From Rhodospirillales bacterium (GTDB lineage Bacteria; Pseudomonadota; Alphaproteobacteria; Acetobacterales; Acetobacteraceae): a DNA stretch of 20,401 bases. The position numbers and the translations under genes are program-made. The DNA lies in contig JANXXW010000136.1 of NCBI GenBank assembly GCA_025350425.1, positions 1 to 20,401 on the forward strand. Direction: 5' to 3'. Position 1 is the stretch's first letter; every line of letters begins with the position of its first letter. Below are positions 6,085 through 15,013 of the stretch, one piece after another. The notes under the pieces were generated by a model. The model made no database searches. It was not told the DNA's origin and worked only from the letters and a program-made list of their open reading frames with translations.

Positions 6085-6804
6085 TCAAAGCCCGCTGAAC
6101 CAGTTGTAACCCCGGTCCTCCCAGAACCCTCCGGGATACCGGTTCGTCACATACATTGTCGTCACCCATTTCGGGTTCTTGAATCCCAGCTTCGTCGGTA
6201 TCCGGACCTTGAACGGATAGCCATACTTCACCGGTAGCACCTCGTCGGATAGCTTGAACGCCAGGATCGTCTGCGGATGCAGCGCTGAGGCCATGTCGAT
6301 GCTGCCGTGATAGCCGTCGGCGCACTGGAACCCGACATACTTCGCGCTCAGATCCGCTCCCACCGTCCGCAGCAGCACCGAAAGCGGCGGCCCGCTCCAT
6401 TTGCCGATCATGCTCCAGCCCTCGACGCACACATGCCGCGTGATCTGGCTAGATTGCTCCGGCAGGCCGTACAGCATGTCCACGGTCCACGGCTTCTTGT
6501 CGGCGATCAGCCCGGACAACTCCAATTTGTAATCGCCCGCCGCAAGCTGGGGCGAATCCTTCGCGGCGAAGAACGCATTGTAGCGGAAATCCTTCACCGC
6601 ATCCTTTTCGGCAAACACGGGCGCCAGCCGCGTGCCCCCGAACAGCGCCGCCTGCGCGCGGTCGTTCCAGCGCGACATGGCGGCCAGCGCGCGGTGCACC
6701 GAATCATTGTCCGATATGTCGCAGCCCGTCAGTAGCGTGAGCGCCCCGAGGCTCAACCCGCCACGCAATAGCCCCCGCCGCTCCAGCGTACCAGTCAGCT
6801 TCAT
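6085..6804 (-). CDS. molybdopterin-dependent oxidoreductase, sulfite-oxidase fold, exported lipoprotein
   Basis: The 239-residue protein carries a twin-arginine-like signal (ERRGLLRGG) merged with a lipobox (LTLLTGC, Cys28), so export as a folded cofactor-loaded lipoprotein is likely. Asp29 after the Cys suggests retention in the inner membrane by analogy with the E. coli rule. The cofactor domain has RHVCVEGW with the likely molybdenum-ligating Cys126, then GFQCADGYHGSID and KYGYPFKVRIP, as in MsrP/YedY and sulfite oxidases. It is shorter than MsrP (about 330). The start ATG 6804 overlaps the cytochrome stop (ATGA). Its electron partner is probably that cytochrome, in place of MsrQ. The substrate is unknown. 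Confidence 0.85.
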   Translation of the reverse strand: MKLTGTLERRGLLRGGLSLGALTLLTGCDISDNDSVHRALAAMSRWNDRAQAALFGGTRLAPVFAEKDAVKDFRYNAFFAAKDSPQLAAGDYKLELSGLIADKKPWTVDMLYGLPEQSSQITRHVCVEGWSMIGKWSGPPLSVLLRTVGADLSAKYVGFQCADGYHGSIDMASALHPQTILAFKLSDEVLPVKYGYPFKVRIPTKLGFKNPKWVTTMYVTNRYPGGFWEDRGYNWFSGL

Positions 6805-7496
6805 CGCGAAATTCCCTCGTCCGCAGGTTCGGTGGCAATGCCCGTCACCATGGATTGCAGCGTCTTGGGCACCAGCAGCGACAAGGCAACATGCACCACC
6901 AGGAAACCCACGATCGCCGCCATGCCAAGGAAGTGGATCACCCGCGCGGTCTCGTAGCCGCCGAACAGCCAAGTCAGCCCGCTGAACTGGACGGGCTTCC
7001 AGATCGCCAGGCCGGACACCAGCATCAGCACGATCGCTAGCATCACGCCCCAGTATAGCGTCCGCTGCACGATGTTCTGCTCGCCCAGCCGATGCGCCAG
7101 CCTACCCTGCGCCGCCGCCATTAAGTCTCGGACAAAGCCGCTCGGGCTGATTGGCAGCAGGTCGCGTCGGAAATGCCCGGAGAGAAGCCCATAGGCGAGA
7201 TACACGACGAAGCTGATCGCCAGCAGCCATAACGCGCCGAAATGCCACGCCAGGGCGTTGGCCAGCCCGTCCTCTCCGGTCAAGCCCTGGGTCACGCGCG
7301 GATCGCCGCCAAGTGAAATCCAGACCGGGAACTGCCAATCCAGCGGCAGCGCCGGATACCAGTTGTAGATGCGCCATCCGCTGCCGATCATGATCAGGAT
7401 TGCCAGGGCGTTTAGCCAGTGCGTGACGCGCACTATCAGCGGAGTGCGGTGCACTCTCAGGCGGCGTGGCGTGATGCGGCCAAGGGCGGCGCTCAT
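6801..7496 (-). CDS. cytochrome b561-type membrane protein (electron partner of the molybdoenzyme)
   Basis: This is a 231-residue integral membrane protein of the cytochrome b561/b6-domain group. After a basic N-terminus come several hydrophobic spans. Candidate heme-ligand histidines are His26 (VTHWLNAL), His85 (AWHFGALW), His188 (VIHFLGM) and His202 (VVHVALSL), the usual pairing across helices. It probably exchanges electrons between the quinone pool and the periplasmic molybdoenzyme encoded just downstream. Overlaps of the ATGA type join it to both neighbours. It is not MsrQ-like in the motifs I can see. Confidence 0.85.
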   Translation of the reverse strand: MSAALGRITPRRLRVHRTPLIVRVTHWLNALAILIMIGSGWRIYNWYPALPLDWQFPVWISLGGDPRVTQGLTGEDGLANALAWHFGALWLLAISFVVYLAYGLLSGHFRRDLLPISPSGFVRDLMAAAQGRLAHRLGEQNIVQRTLYWGVMLAIVLMLVSGLAIWKPVQFSGLTWLFGGYETARVIHFLGMAAIVGFLVVHVALSLLVPKTLQSMVTGIATEPADEGISR

Positions 7497-8242
7497 TGCG
7501 CGATCTCCATTCCGGCGTCGTGCAAGTGTTTTTGTCCCTCGGGCGAGGTCAGCAACGCCAGGAACCGCGCCGGCGTGGCGCCCCGCGCGTCGTGGCTAAC
7601 CGCCGCAAGATAAATGACCTTGGGATAGCTTTCCTGCGGGACCACCGCCGCGATCGATAATCCCGGATTGGCCGCGACATCGGTCGCGAACACGATGGCC
7701 CGCGCCACCGCGCCGGTTTCCAGCAGGAATACCGCATCGGCGGTGCCCACCACGCCCGAAATCCTGGGGCTCAGCCCAGCCGCACCGAGCGCCTGCTGGG
7801 TTGCGCGACCCGTCAACTCCGGAACGCCAGGGTCCACCGCCGCGACTGTTTGTGCGCCGAGCGTGGAGGCCAGCCCGCCCTTCTCCTCCGCGCCCGCGCC
7901 ACGGCGGGCCACCACCAAACGATTGCCGCCAACGGAAACTCGCGTGTCCGGCCGGATCGCATCGATCCGTGCCGCCTCGTCCATCACCGCCGAGCCTTGC
8001 AGGACCAGGATGTCGTTCCGGGTATGGTTGGCCTGCCGCACCAGCATCGAGCCAGGCGCCGTGAATACACGCACCGGCGTTCCAGTCTGCGCGCGGAACA
8101 CAGCCCCCAGATCCGTCATCGCATGGAGCAACGTCGGCTCGCAGAATACCACCACATCGGGCCAGTCCGGCAGCGTCTCGGCCTGTGCGCTGGCGCTTCC
8201 GAGCGCCAGCGCTAAACCGAGCCCGAGCACGCTAAGACGCAT
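7493..8242 (-). CDS. ModA-like periplasmic substrate-binding protein
   Basis: From ATG 8242 the product is 249 residues with a clear Sec signal peptide (RLSVLGLGLALALGSASAQA). The mature part has the pattern of type 2 oxyanion-binding proteins of the ModA group: APGSMLVRQ near the N-terminus, DILVLQGSAVMDEA, then VDPGVPELTGRATQQAL and LLETGAVARAIVFATDV. No ModB/ModC transporter genes are adjacent. Instead it leads an operon with a cytochrome b and a molybdopterin oxidoreductase. It could therefore deliver or sense an oxyanion for that system, or bind another ligand. The frame is open upstream into a DUF1223 remnant; I chose 8242 because the signal peptide begins there. Confidence 0.8.
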   Translation of the reverse strand: MRLSVLGLGLALALGSASAQAETLPDWPDVVVFCEPTLLHAMTDLGAVFRAQTGTPVRVFTAPGSMLVRQANHTRNDILVLQGSAVMDEAARIDAIRPDTRVSVGGNRLVVARRGAGAEEKGGLASTLGAQTVAAVDPGVPELTGRATQQALGAAGLSPRISGVVGTADAVFLLETGAVARAIVFATDVAANPGLSIAAVVPQESYPKVIYLAAVSHDARGATPARFLALLTSPEGQKHLHDAGMEIAQ

Positions 8243-8539
8243 CGCCACCCCCACGGCGTCGCCGTCGCGTCGCAGCTGTACCGGGGCGGCGGCGACGGTG
8301 GACGAAGCGGCCTGTCGTATCGTCCGCAACACCTTCGGCCGGTCCGAGCTGACCACATCATGCGTGCCATTGATCACCATCTGCGGCGTGGAGACCGACC
8401 CGCGCATTGCCGTGCCGTAATCCCGCTGGCGCTTGGTGGCATCCGGCGAAGAGAACGGATCGTGCCAGCCGAGATAATCCCAGTAGGTCACGTGGAATCT
8501 AAGGGTCAGTACGTCCACCCGCCCGCGCTCCCGCTGCTC
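8243..8539 (-). pseudogene. DUF1223 (thioredoxin-like secreted protein) remnant, truncated at both ends
   Basis: The minus-strand frame upstream of the ModA-like gene reads VDVLTLRFHVTYWDYLGWHD, then PFSSPDATKRQRDYG and STPQMVINGTHDVV. This matches the middle of DUF1223 proteins (FHVDYWDYLGW, then RQR-Y, then TPQMVV-G). The family's N-terminal signal peptide and CSSCPPA site are absent, and an in-frame TAG lies at 8542-8540. The C-terminal part is lost too, because the frame runs straight into the ModA-like signal peptide. About 90 codons remain of a protein usually near 230-250 residues. It could still be translated as an N-terminal extension of the ModA-like protein from GTG 8518. Confidence 0.7.
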
Positions 8540-8830
8540 CTATGGGCTGCCGCCATCAGTGCCGCGGGTATCATGCTGTTCGCCGATATGCGCGTGTTCC
8601 ACGACCGCATGGTGTCTTGGCAGGTGCAGGTCGAATTGTTCGGCACGCTCGCCATCATCGCGGCGTTCGAGCTTTCCGTCCCAGACCGCTCGCCCCGCTG
8701 GGCGTTGCTGCCGTTTCCTGCGCGTGCGGTGTGGCTCGCGTGCAGCGGCGCCGGTTGCTACCGGGTCTGGATCGTCGAACACGAGGATATGTGGGCATTT
8801 GGGGACACTCGCCACTGCTCCAATTTTTGA
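8519..8830 (+). pseudogene. NrsF/DUF1109 anti-sigma-factor-like membrane protein remnant
   Basis: The plus-strand frame reads PPALPLLLWAAAISAAG, a helix, then FGTLAIIAAFELSVPDRSPR, followed by WALLPFPARAVWLACSGAGC and finally FGDTRHCSNF before a TGA at 8828. This is the middle of DUF1109/NrsF proteins, multi-span membrane anti-sigma factors for ECF sigma factors of the SigF type. Two conserved-looking Cys (in GAGC and RHCSNF) are present. The N-terminal segment and the last membrane helices are missing. No ECF sigma gene is nearby. The fragment begins exactly where the divergent DUF1223 remnant begins. Confidence 0.6.
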
Positions 8831-8943
8831 ACGACCGGCAACGTAGGTAAGAGTGTAGCCAAGCCGCTGCCCTGTCACTATCGTGAGCGCGGGGAATTGG
8901 CCGGCAAGGCCAAACGTTCAGAATCAGGGAGTGCGCGGCGCCG

Positions 8944-9996
<1,053 letters not shown>

Positions 9997-10043
9997 AAAC
10001 ATTAAGGGCGGCGATCAACGCTGCCTATTGGGAACAACACGTC

Positions 10044-11375
10044 ATGGACGACATCACGCGACGGGGTTCGATTGGTTTGGCGGCGGGAATGGCTGCCGTA
10101 TCCACCCTGGCCACCGCTCCGGCCCGTGCCGCGATTCCGACTGTTGATGTGAAACCGCCGTCCCTGCCGCTTGAGCGAGGCGCCACGCTTCGCGTGTTGC
10201 GTCCGGTCAAATACATCGACCCCGACGGTGTCTACTTCGACCTCAACACGCAGAAATTCGCCAAGGCGATAGGCGTGCCGGTCCGCGTCGATTATGTCGG
10301 CTTCGAAGACCTCCGCCCGCAGACAGCCGTCGCCGCTCGTACCGGCGCCGGTCCGGACATCGTGCTGGGTTGGAGCGACGATCCGCATCTCTACACGGAC
10401 AGCATCCTCGACATGACCGATATCGCCGAATACCTCGGCAAGAAATACGGTGGCTGGCAAACCCTCGCCGCGCTGTACGGCAGGAAGCACAATACCGATC
10501 AATGGATCGCAATTCCGTTCGGCGGGTCCGCCGGCCCGGCCGTTTACCGCAAATCCTGGGTCAACGAAGCCGGCTTCGACACCATCCCGAGCGACCACGG
10601 CAAGTTCCTCGACCTGTGCCGTAATCTCAAGAAGAACGGCCATCCCCCGGGCTTTGCGCTCGGCAACGCCGTGGGCGACGCCAACGCCTACTGTGGCTGG
10701 CTGCTCTGGTCGCATAATGGCTACATGATCGACGAGGACGGCAAGGTTTCCATCAACCGCCCCGAAACCATCGCGGCGCTGAAATACGCCAAGGAGCTAT
10801 ACCAGACCTTCATCCCCGGCGTGCTCTCCTGGCAGGACCCGAGCAACAACAAGGCATTCATCAACGAGGATATCAGCCTCACGCAAAATGGATGCTCGAT
10901 CTATTTCGCGCTGAAGAACAACCCCCGGACGGCCAGTATCGCCGAAGACGTCTATCACGCGCCGATGCCGACCGGGCTCGCCAGGTCGCGGCCGGAAACC
11001 GCTACCGTCATCAACGCCATGGTGTTCAAGCACACCAAATATCCGAATGCCGCGAAGGAGTACATCCGCTTCATGATGGAAGCCGAGCAGTACGATCCCT
11101 GGCTGACCGCCACCACCGGCTACTGGGCGCATTCGCTCAAGGCCTACAGCGAGAGTGCGGTCTGGAAATCGGACCCCAAGCTGATCGCCTATCGCGACGG
11201 CTGCGCGATGGAGTTCTACAGCGGCTATAAAGGCCCCATCAACGCGGCATCTGGTGCCGTGCTCGCCGATTACGTCAACGTGCAGATGTTTGCCGCCGTC
11301 TCGTCGGACCAGGCCACGCCCGAGGAAGCGGTGGCCGAAGCCGAGCGCCGGGCAAAGCGTATCTACAAGCAATGA
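10044..11375 (+). CDS. carbohydrate ABC transporter substrate-binding protein
   Basis: The 443-residue protein has a twin-arginine-like leader (ITRRGSIGLAAGMAAVSTLA) and a likely cleavage after ARA near residue 29. The rest fits the family-1 (CUT1) sugar-binding proteins, with two lobes and the late VINAMVFKHTKYPNAAKEYI and Trp/Tyr-rich segments. The ligand cannot be named; the family binds oligosaccharides, polyols or glycerol-phosphate compounds. GGGAAC sits upstream of ATG 10044. It lies 47 bp after the ATPase gene, and its stop overlaps the first permease start as ATGA. Confidence 0.9.
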   Translation: MDDITRRGSIGLAAGMAAVSTLATAPARAAIPTVDVKPPSLPLERGATLRVLRPVKYIDPDGVYFDLNTQKFAKAIGVPVRVDYVGFEDLRPQTAVAARTGAGPDIVLGWSDDPHLYTDSILDMTDIAEYLGKKYGGWQTLAALYGRKHNTDQWIAIPFGGSAGPAVYRKSWVNEAGFDTIPSDHGKFLDLCRNLKKNGHPPGFALGNAVGDANAYCGWLLWSHNGYMIDEDGKVSINRPETIAALKYAKELYQTFIPGVLSWQDPSNNKAFINEDISLTQNGCSIYFALKNNPRTASIAEDVYHAPMPTGLARSRPETATVINAMVFKHTKYPNAAKEYIRFMMEAEQYDPWLTATTGYWAHSLKAYSESAVWKSDPKLIAYRDGCAMEFYSGYKGPINAASGAVLADYVNVQMFAAVSSDQATPEEAVAEAERRAKRIYKQ

Positions 11376-12343
11376 GCGCCACCGACACGCGCGATATCGA
11401 CGCCCTCAACTGGGTAGCCCCCCGGCGCACTCCGGGTACGCTGGCCCGGCTGATGGACAACAAGGCGTTCCTTGTCTGTATCTGCTTGTTTCCGGCGTTG
11501 AGCCTTCTGATCGTGTTCCTCACCTATCCGCTCGGTCTGGGCATCTATCTCGCCTTCACCGACACCCAGATCGGCCGCGCCGGGGAGTGGGTAGGCCTGG
11601 AGAACTTCGAGAGTCTGTTCCATGACCGCATCTTTCTCAACGCGGTATGGTGGACGGTGGCCTACACCTTCTTCGCCACAATCCTGAAGTTCGGCCTCGG
11701 CCTGTGGCTCGCGTTGCTGCTGAACAATCACATGCCGTTCAAGTCGCTGGTCCGCGCGATAATCCTACTGCCCTACATCGTGCCCACGGTGCTGTCGGCG
11801 ATCGCGTTCTGGTGGATCTACGACCCGCAATTCTCTATCATCTCCTACGTGCTGGTCGATAAGCTGCACTGGCTTGACCATTACATCGACTTCCTCGGCA
11901 CGCCTTGGCACGCCCGATGGTCGCTCATCGCGGCCAATGTCTGGCGCGGTATCCCGTTCGTGGCGATCACCTTGCTCGCCGGGTTGCAGACCATCTCGCC
12001 CTCGCTCTACGAAGCCGCCATGCTCGACGGTGCCTCGCCGTGGCAGCGCTTCCGTTTCGTTACGCGTCCGTTGCTGATGCCGATCCTGGCTATCGTCATG
12101 ACCTTCTCGGTCTTGTTCACCTTCACCGATTTCCAGCTGGTGTATGCCATCACCCGGGGCGGCCCGATCAACTCCACGCACCTGATGGCGACATTGGCGT
12201 TCCAACGCGGCATCCCCGGCTCGCATCTGGGTGAGGGCGCCGCGATTGCGGTGGCGATGATCCCGTTTCTGATCCTGGCCACCGTGTTCAGCTACTTCGC
12301 CCTTGGCCGGCGCAAATGGCAGCAGGGCAGCGACAATGACTGA
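11372..12343 (+). CDS. CUT1 ABC transporter permease, MalF/UgpA type
   Basis: This 323-residue inner-membrane permease has about six spans, the first near residues 33-62. The cytoplasmic coupling loop that docks onto the ATPase is visible as YEAAMLDGASPWQRFRFVT at about 213-231 (EAA motif). The start overlaps the stop of the binding-protein gene by four bases (ATGA). The stop overlaps the second permease by eight bases. Confidence 0.93.
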   Translation: MSATDTRDIDALNWVAPRRTPGTLARLMDNKAFLVCICLFPALSLLIVFLTYPLGLGIYLAFTDTQIGRAGEWVGLENFESLFHDRIFLNAVWWTVAYTFFATILKFGLGLWLALLLNNHMPFKSLVRAIILLPYIVPTVLSAIAFWWIYDPQFSIISYVLVDKLHWLDHYIDFLGTPWHARWSLIAANVWRGIPFVAITLLAGLQTISPSLYEAAMLDGASPWQRFRFVTRPLLMPILAIVMTFSVLFTFTDFQLVYAITRGGPINSTHLMATLAFQRGIPGSHLGEGAAIAVAMIPFLILATVFSYFALGRRKWQQGSDND

Positions 12344-13265
12344 CACCGTTATCCTCCCCGACGACACCATGGCCGACCACACCACGGCCGATGACGTGAC
12401 CGACCACGAAAGCACCGGCATTCTCTCGTCCGAAAGCCGCATGCGCCGTATCGTCACGGTCTATGTGCCTTTGGCCTGCTTCCTCGTCGTGCTGCTGTTC
12501 CCGTTCTACTGGATGGGCATCACCACGTTCAAACCGGATTCGGAGCTGCTCGACTACAGGAATAACAATCCGTTCTGGATCACCTCGCCCACGCTCCAGA
12601 ACATACGGAAACTGCTGTTCGAGACCGATTACCCGCGCTGGCTCTGGACCACGATGACCGTCGCCTTCGGCGCGACGGCGCTTTCATTGTTCTCCAGCGT
12701 GCTCGCGGCCTATGCCATCGAGCGGCTGCGTTTCCGCGGCTCCGGCTATGTCGGCCTTGGCATCTACATGGCCTACCTCGTGCCGCCGTCGATCCTGTTC
12801 ATCCCACTGGCTACCATCGTGTTCCAGCTTGGCCTGTTCGACACCTCCTGGGCGCTCATCCTCACCTACCCCACCTTCCTCATCCCGTTCTGCACCTGGC
12901 TGCTCATCGGCTATTTCAAATCGATCCCTTACGAGCTGGAGGAATGCGCGCTCATCGATGGTGCCAGCCGCCTGCAGATCCTGCGCCGGATCACGCTGCC
13001 GCTTGCGGTCCCTGGCCTGATCTCCGCCGGCATCTTCGCGTTCACCCTATCGTGGAATGAGTTCATCTACGCCCTGGCCTTCATCTCTTCCTCGGAGAAC
13101 AAGACGGTGCCCGTGGCGATCCTGACCGAACTGGTGCAGGGCGACGTCTATCAATGGGGCGCGCTGATGGCCGGCTCCCTGCTCGGCTCCCTCCCGGTCG
13201 CGATCTTCTACTCGTTCTTCGTGGAGTATTACGTGTCCAGCCTGACAGGCGCGGTGAAGGAATAG
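12336..13265 (+). CDS. CUT1 ABC transporter permease, MalG/UgpE type
   Basis: This 309-residue partner permease has the EAA-type coupling loop YELEECALIDGASRLQILR at about 199-217, with the central Ala replaced by Cys (EEC). It also has the closing signature FTLSWNEFIYALAFI. I chose ATG 12336, just inside the end of the first permease gene, with CAGGG upstream. This gives an unusual N-terminal tail of about 37 residues rich in Asp and Thr before the first helix. A later start at Met36 (MRRIVTVYVPLAC) would remove it. No regulator or sugar-metabolism gene is attached to the operon in this window. Confidence 0.92.
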   Translation: MTDTVILPDDTMADHTTADDVTDHESTGILSSESRMRRIVTVYVPLACFLVVLLFPFYWMGITTFKPDSELLDYRNNNPFWITSPTLQNIRKLLFETDYPRWLWTTMTVAFGATALSLFSSVLAAYAIERLRFRGSGYVGLGIYMAYLVPPSILFIPLATIVFQLGLFDTSWALILTYPTFLIPFCTWLLIGYFKSIPYELEECALIDGASRLQILRRITLPLAVPGLISAGIFAFTLSWNEFIYALAFISSSENKTVPVAILTELVQGDVYQWGALMAGSLLGSLPVAIFYSFFVEYYVSSLTGAVKE

Positions 13266-13490
13266 CGCCAGCACACGGATCGCGACGGCGTACGATCAAA
13301 CTTGGCGACGATATCTTCGCGCACACCCGGCCGCTTCACTGCGTCGGCAGCCTGCTCGAACCACACCTGAAATGGGGCAGCCAGACTACGAAACTCTTCT
13401 GATTGTAGCTTGGCAATCGGTGTTGCGTAACGATAGGCTCTCGCGAACAAGCCGCGCGCGACAAGTGGCGAGAACCGGGAAGACGATGGC

Positions 13491-14492
13491 ATGAAACGAC
13501 GCAGCCTGTTGGCTACCGCATGTGCCGTGGTAGCGCTCTCTTTCGCCACGACCAGCGCCCATGCCGCCGATCCGCGTCATTTCAGCTTCGGCTATGACCA
13601 ACCGCATACCACGGGTTTCGGCGTCGCTGGTGACATGTTCAACGCCAAGCTTTCTGAGATGAGCATAGGTGGCATGGTCATCGACCAGTTTCCTGGCGCA
13701 CAGCTCGGCCAGGAGCCGCAGATGCTGCAGAAGATACGCACCGGCGACATTGATTTCATGATCAGTTCGACCGCGAACGCGGCCACCCTCTCGCCCGAAT
13801 CCGGCGTCATGTCGCTGCATTACCTGTTCCGCGACGAGAACCACGTGATCAAGGCGCTCGCCGATCCGGGCGTGGTCGCTGCGATGAAGCAGATGTTCGA
13901 CCAGACGGTGCAGGGCGGCCACGTGCTAGGCCTCGCGACCCTTGGCCTGCGCTACCTGTATGGGAAGAAAGAGATACATCGCATCGAGGATCTCAAGGGC
14001 TTGAAGATCCGCGTGCAGGCGACCGCCACCGAGGACGTCATCTTCCCGGCTTACGGCGCGCAGACCGTCCATATGCCGTTCGGCAGCGTCTACACCTCCC
14101 TCCAGACAGGAGTTGTCGACATGGCCGAGAACGGCATCAACGTCTATCAGGCCAACAAGCATTACGAGGTGGCGCCCGTGATGTCGCTCACCGAACATGA
14201 AGCCAATAACAGCGTCCTTTGGGTTAGCGACAAGGTATGGTCGTCGCTCACGGCCGAGCAGAAAGGCTGGGTCCAGGCCGCCGCCGACGAGGTTTCCGCC
14301 AAGCAGCCGGCACAGGCGTTCGCGCTGGAGCACAAAAGTCAGGCGATTCTGCAGAAGCTCGGCGTCAAGTTCGTGACCGACGTGGACAAGTCCGGCCTGA
14401 TCAAGATCGCATTGCCGATCCAGGATACTTCCGCCCAGGCGCTCGGGCCGAACGCGGTGAAAATCCTCGGGCTGATCCGCGCCGTCCATTGA
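13491..14492 (+). CDS. TRAP transporter periplasmic solute-binding protein, DctP family
   Basis: This encodes a 333-residue binding protein with a Sec signal peptide (MKRRSLLATACAVVALSFAT, cut near AHA-A). DctP features are the FPGAQLGQEPQMLQKIRTGDID segment at 67-88, GLKIRVQ with the likely carboxylate-binding Arg174, and FGSVYTSLQTGVVDMAENG at about 197-215. TRAP proteins mostly bind organic acids such as C4-dicarboxylates, sialic acid or sugar acids; the ligand here is not clear. GGGAAG lies upstream of ATG 13491. It is first in a complete dctP-dctQ-dctM set. Confidence 0.93.
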   Translation: MKRRSLLATACAVVALSFATTSAHAADPRHFSFGYDQPHTTGFGVAGDMFNAKLSEMSIGGMVIDQFPGAQLGQEPQMLQKIRTGDIDFMISSTANAATLSPESGVMSLHYLFRDENHVIKALADPGVVAAMKQMFDQTVQGGHVLGLATLGLRYLYGKKEIHRIEDLKGLKIRVQATATEDVIFPAYGAQTVHMPFGSVYTSLQTGVVDMAENGINVYQANKHYEVAPVMSLTEHEANNSVLWVSDKVWSSLTAEQKGWVQAAADEVSAKQPAQAFALEHKSQAILQKLGVKFVTDVDKSGLIKIALPIQDTSAQALGPNAVKILGLIRAVH

Positions 14493-15013
14493 CGGACGAT
14501 ACCGGCATCGTCCTCGAAAGCGACCGCCACCTGAAATGGCGGTTTCTCGACGGACTGGAATGGGCATTGATGGTCCTCTGCGGGATCTTCCTCGCCGGCG
14601 TCACCGTCTCGGTGTTCTTCGACGTCGTCACGCGCGAGATCGGCCATCCCTGGCTGTGGCTGCAGGAAGTGACGATGGCCTGCTTCACCTACGGCGTGTT
14701 CACCGGAACGGCGGTCGCGGTGCGCCGTAACGACCATCTGTGCCTGTCGGCGATGACCGATGCGATGTCGGGCACGACGCGCCGCGCTGCCGAGGTGTTC
14801 AACCGCTCTGTCGTGCTGCTGGTCGGCCTCGGCATGGCCGTGTTTGGCTGGCAGAACTTCCTGCAAGGCTTCGGCAGCTTCCGAATGCCTTCGATGCTCC
14901 CGATCGCCTATCTTTACTGGCCGATTCCACTCTGCGGCCTATTGATCGCACTGTTCAGCGTCGAACAGATCGTGAATGGCCTGCGTAATGGCTTCGAGCG
15001 GGTACCCGGCTGA
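14489..15013 (+). CDS. TRAP transporter small permease, DctQ family
   Basis: The 174-residue small membrane subunit has four predicted spans and the usual FDVVTREIGHPWLWLQEVTM region and a TGTAVAVRRNDHLCL segment. No ATG lies near the N-terminus. I chose TTG 14489, which overlaps the dctP stop (TTGA) and gives MTDDTGIVLESDRHLKW. This implies translational coupling. It bridges the binding protein and the large permease. Its stop overlaps the dctM start by one base (TGATG). Confidence 0.88.
   Translation: MTDDTGIVLESDRHLKWRFLDGLEWALMVLCGIFLAGVTVSVFFDVVTREIGHPWLWLQEVTMACFTYGVFTGTAVAVRRNDHLCLSAMTDAMSGTTRRAAEVFNRSVVLLVGLGMAVFGWQNFLQGFGSFRMPSMLPIAYLYWPIPLCGLLIALFSVEQIVNGLRNGFERVPG

Noticed and set aside
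8827..8853. TTGAAC followed by a TAAGAG-like box before the ABC operon, considered as a promoter
   Set aside because: The spacing (15 bp) and the -10 match are both poor.
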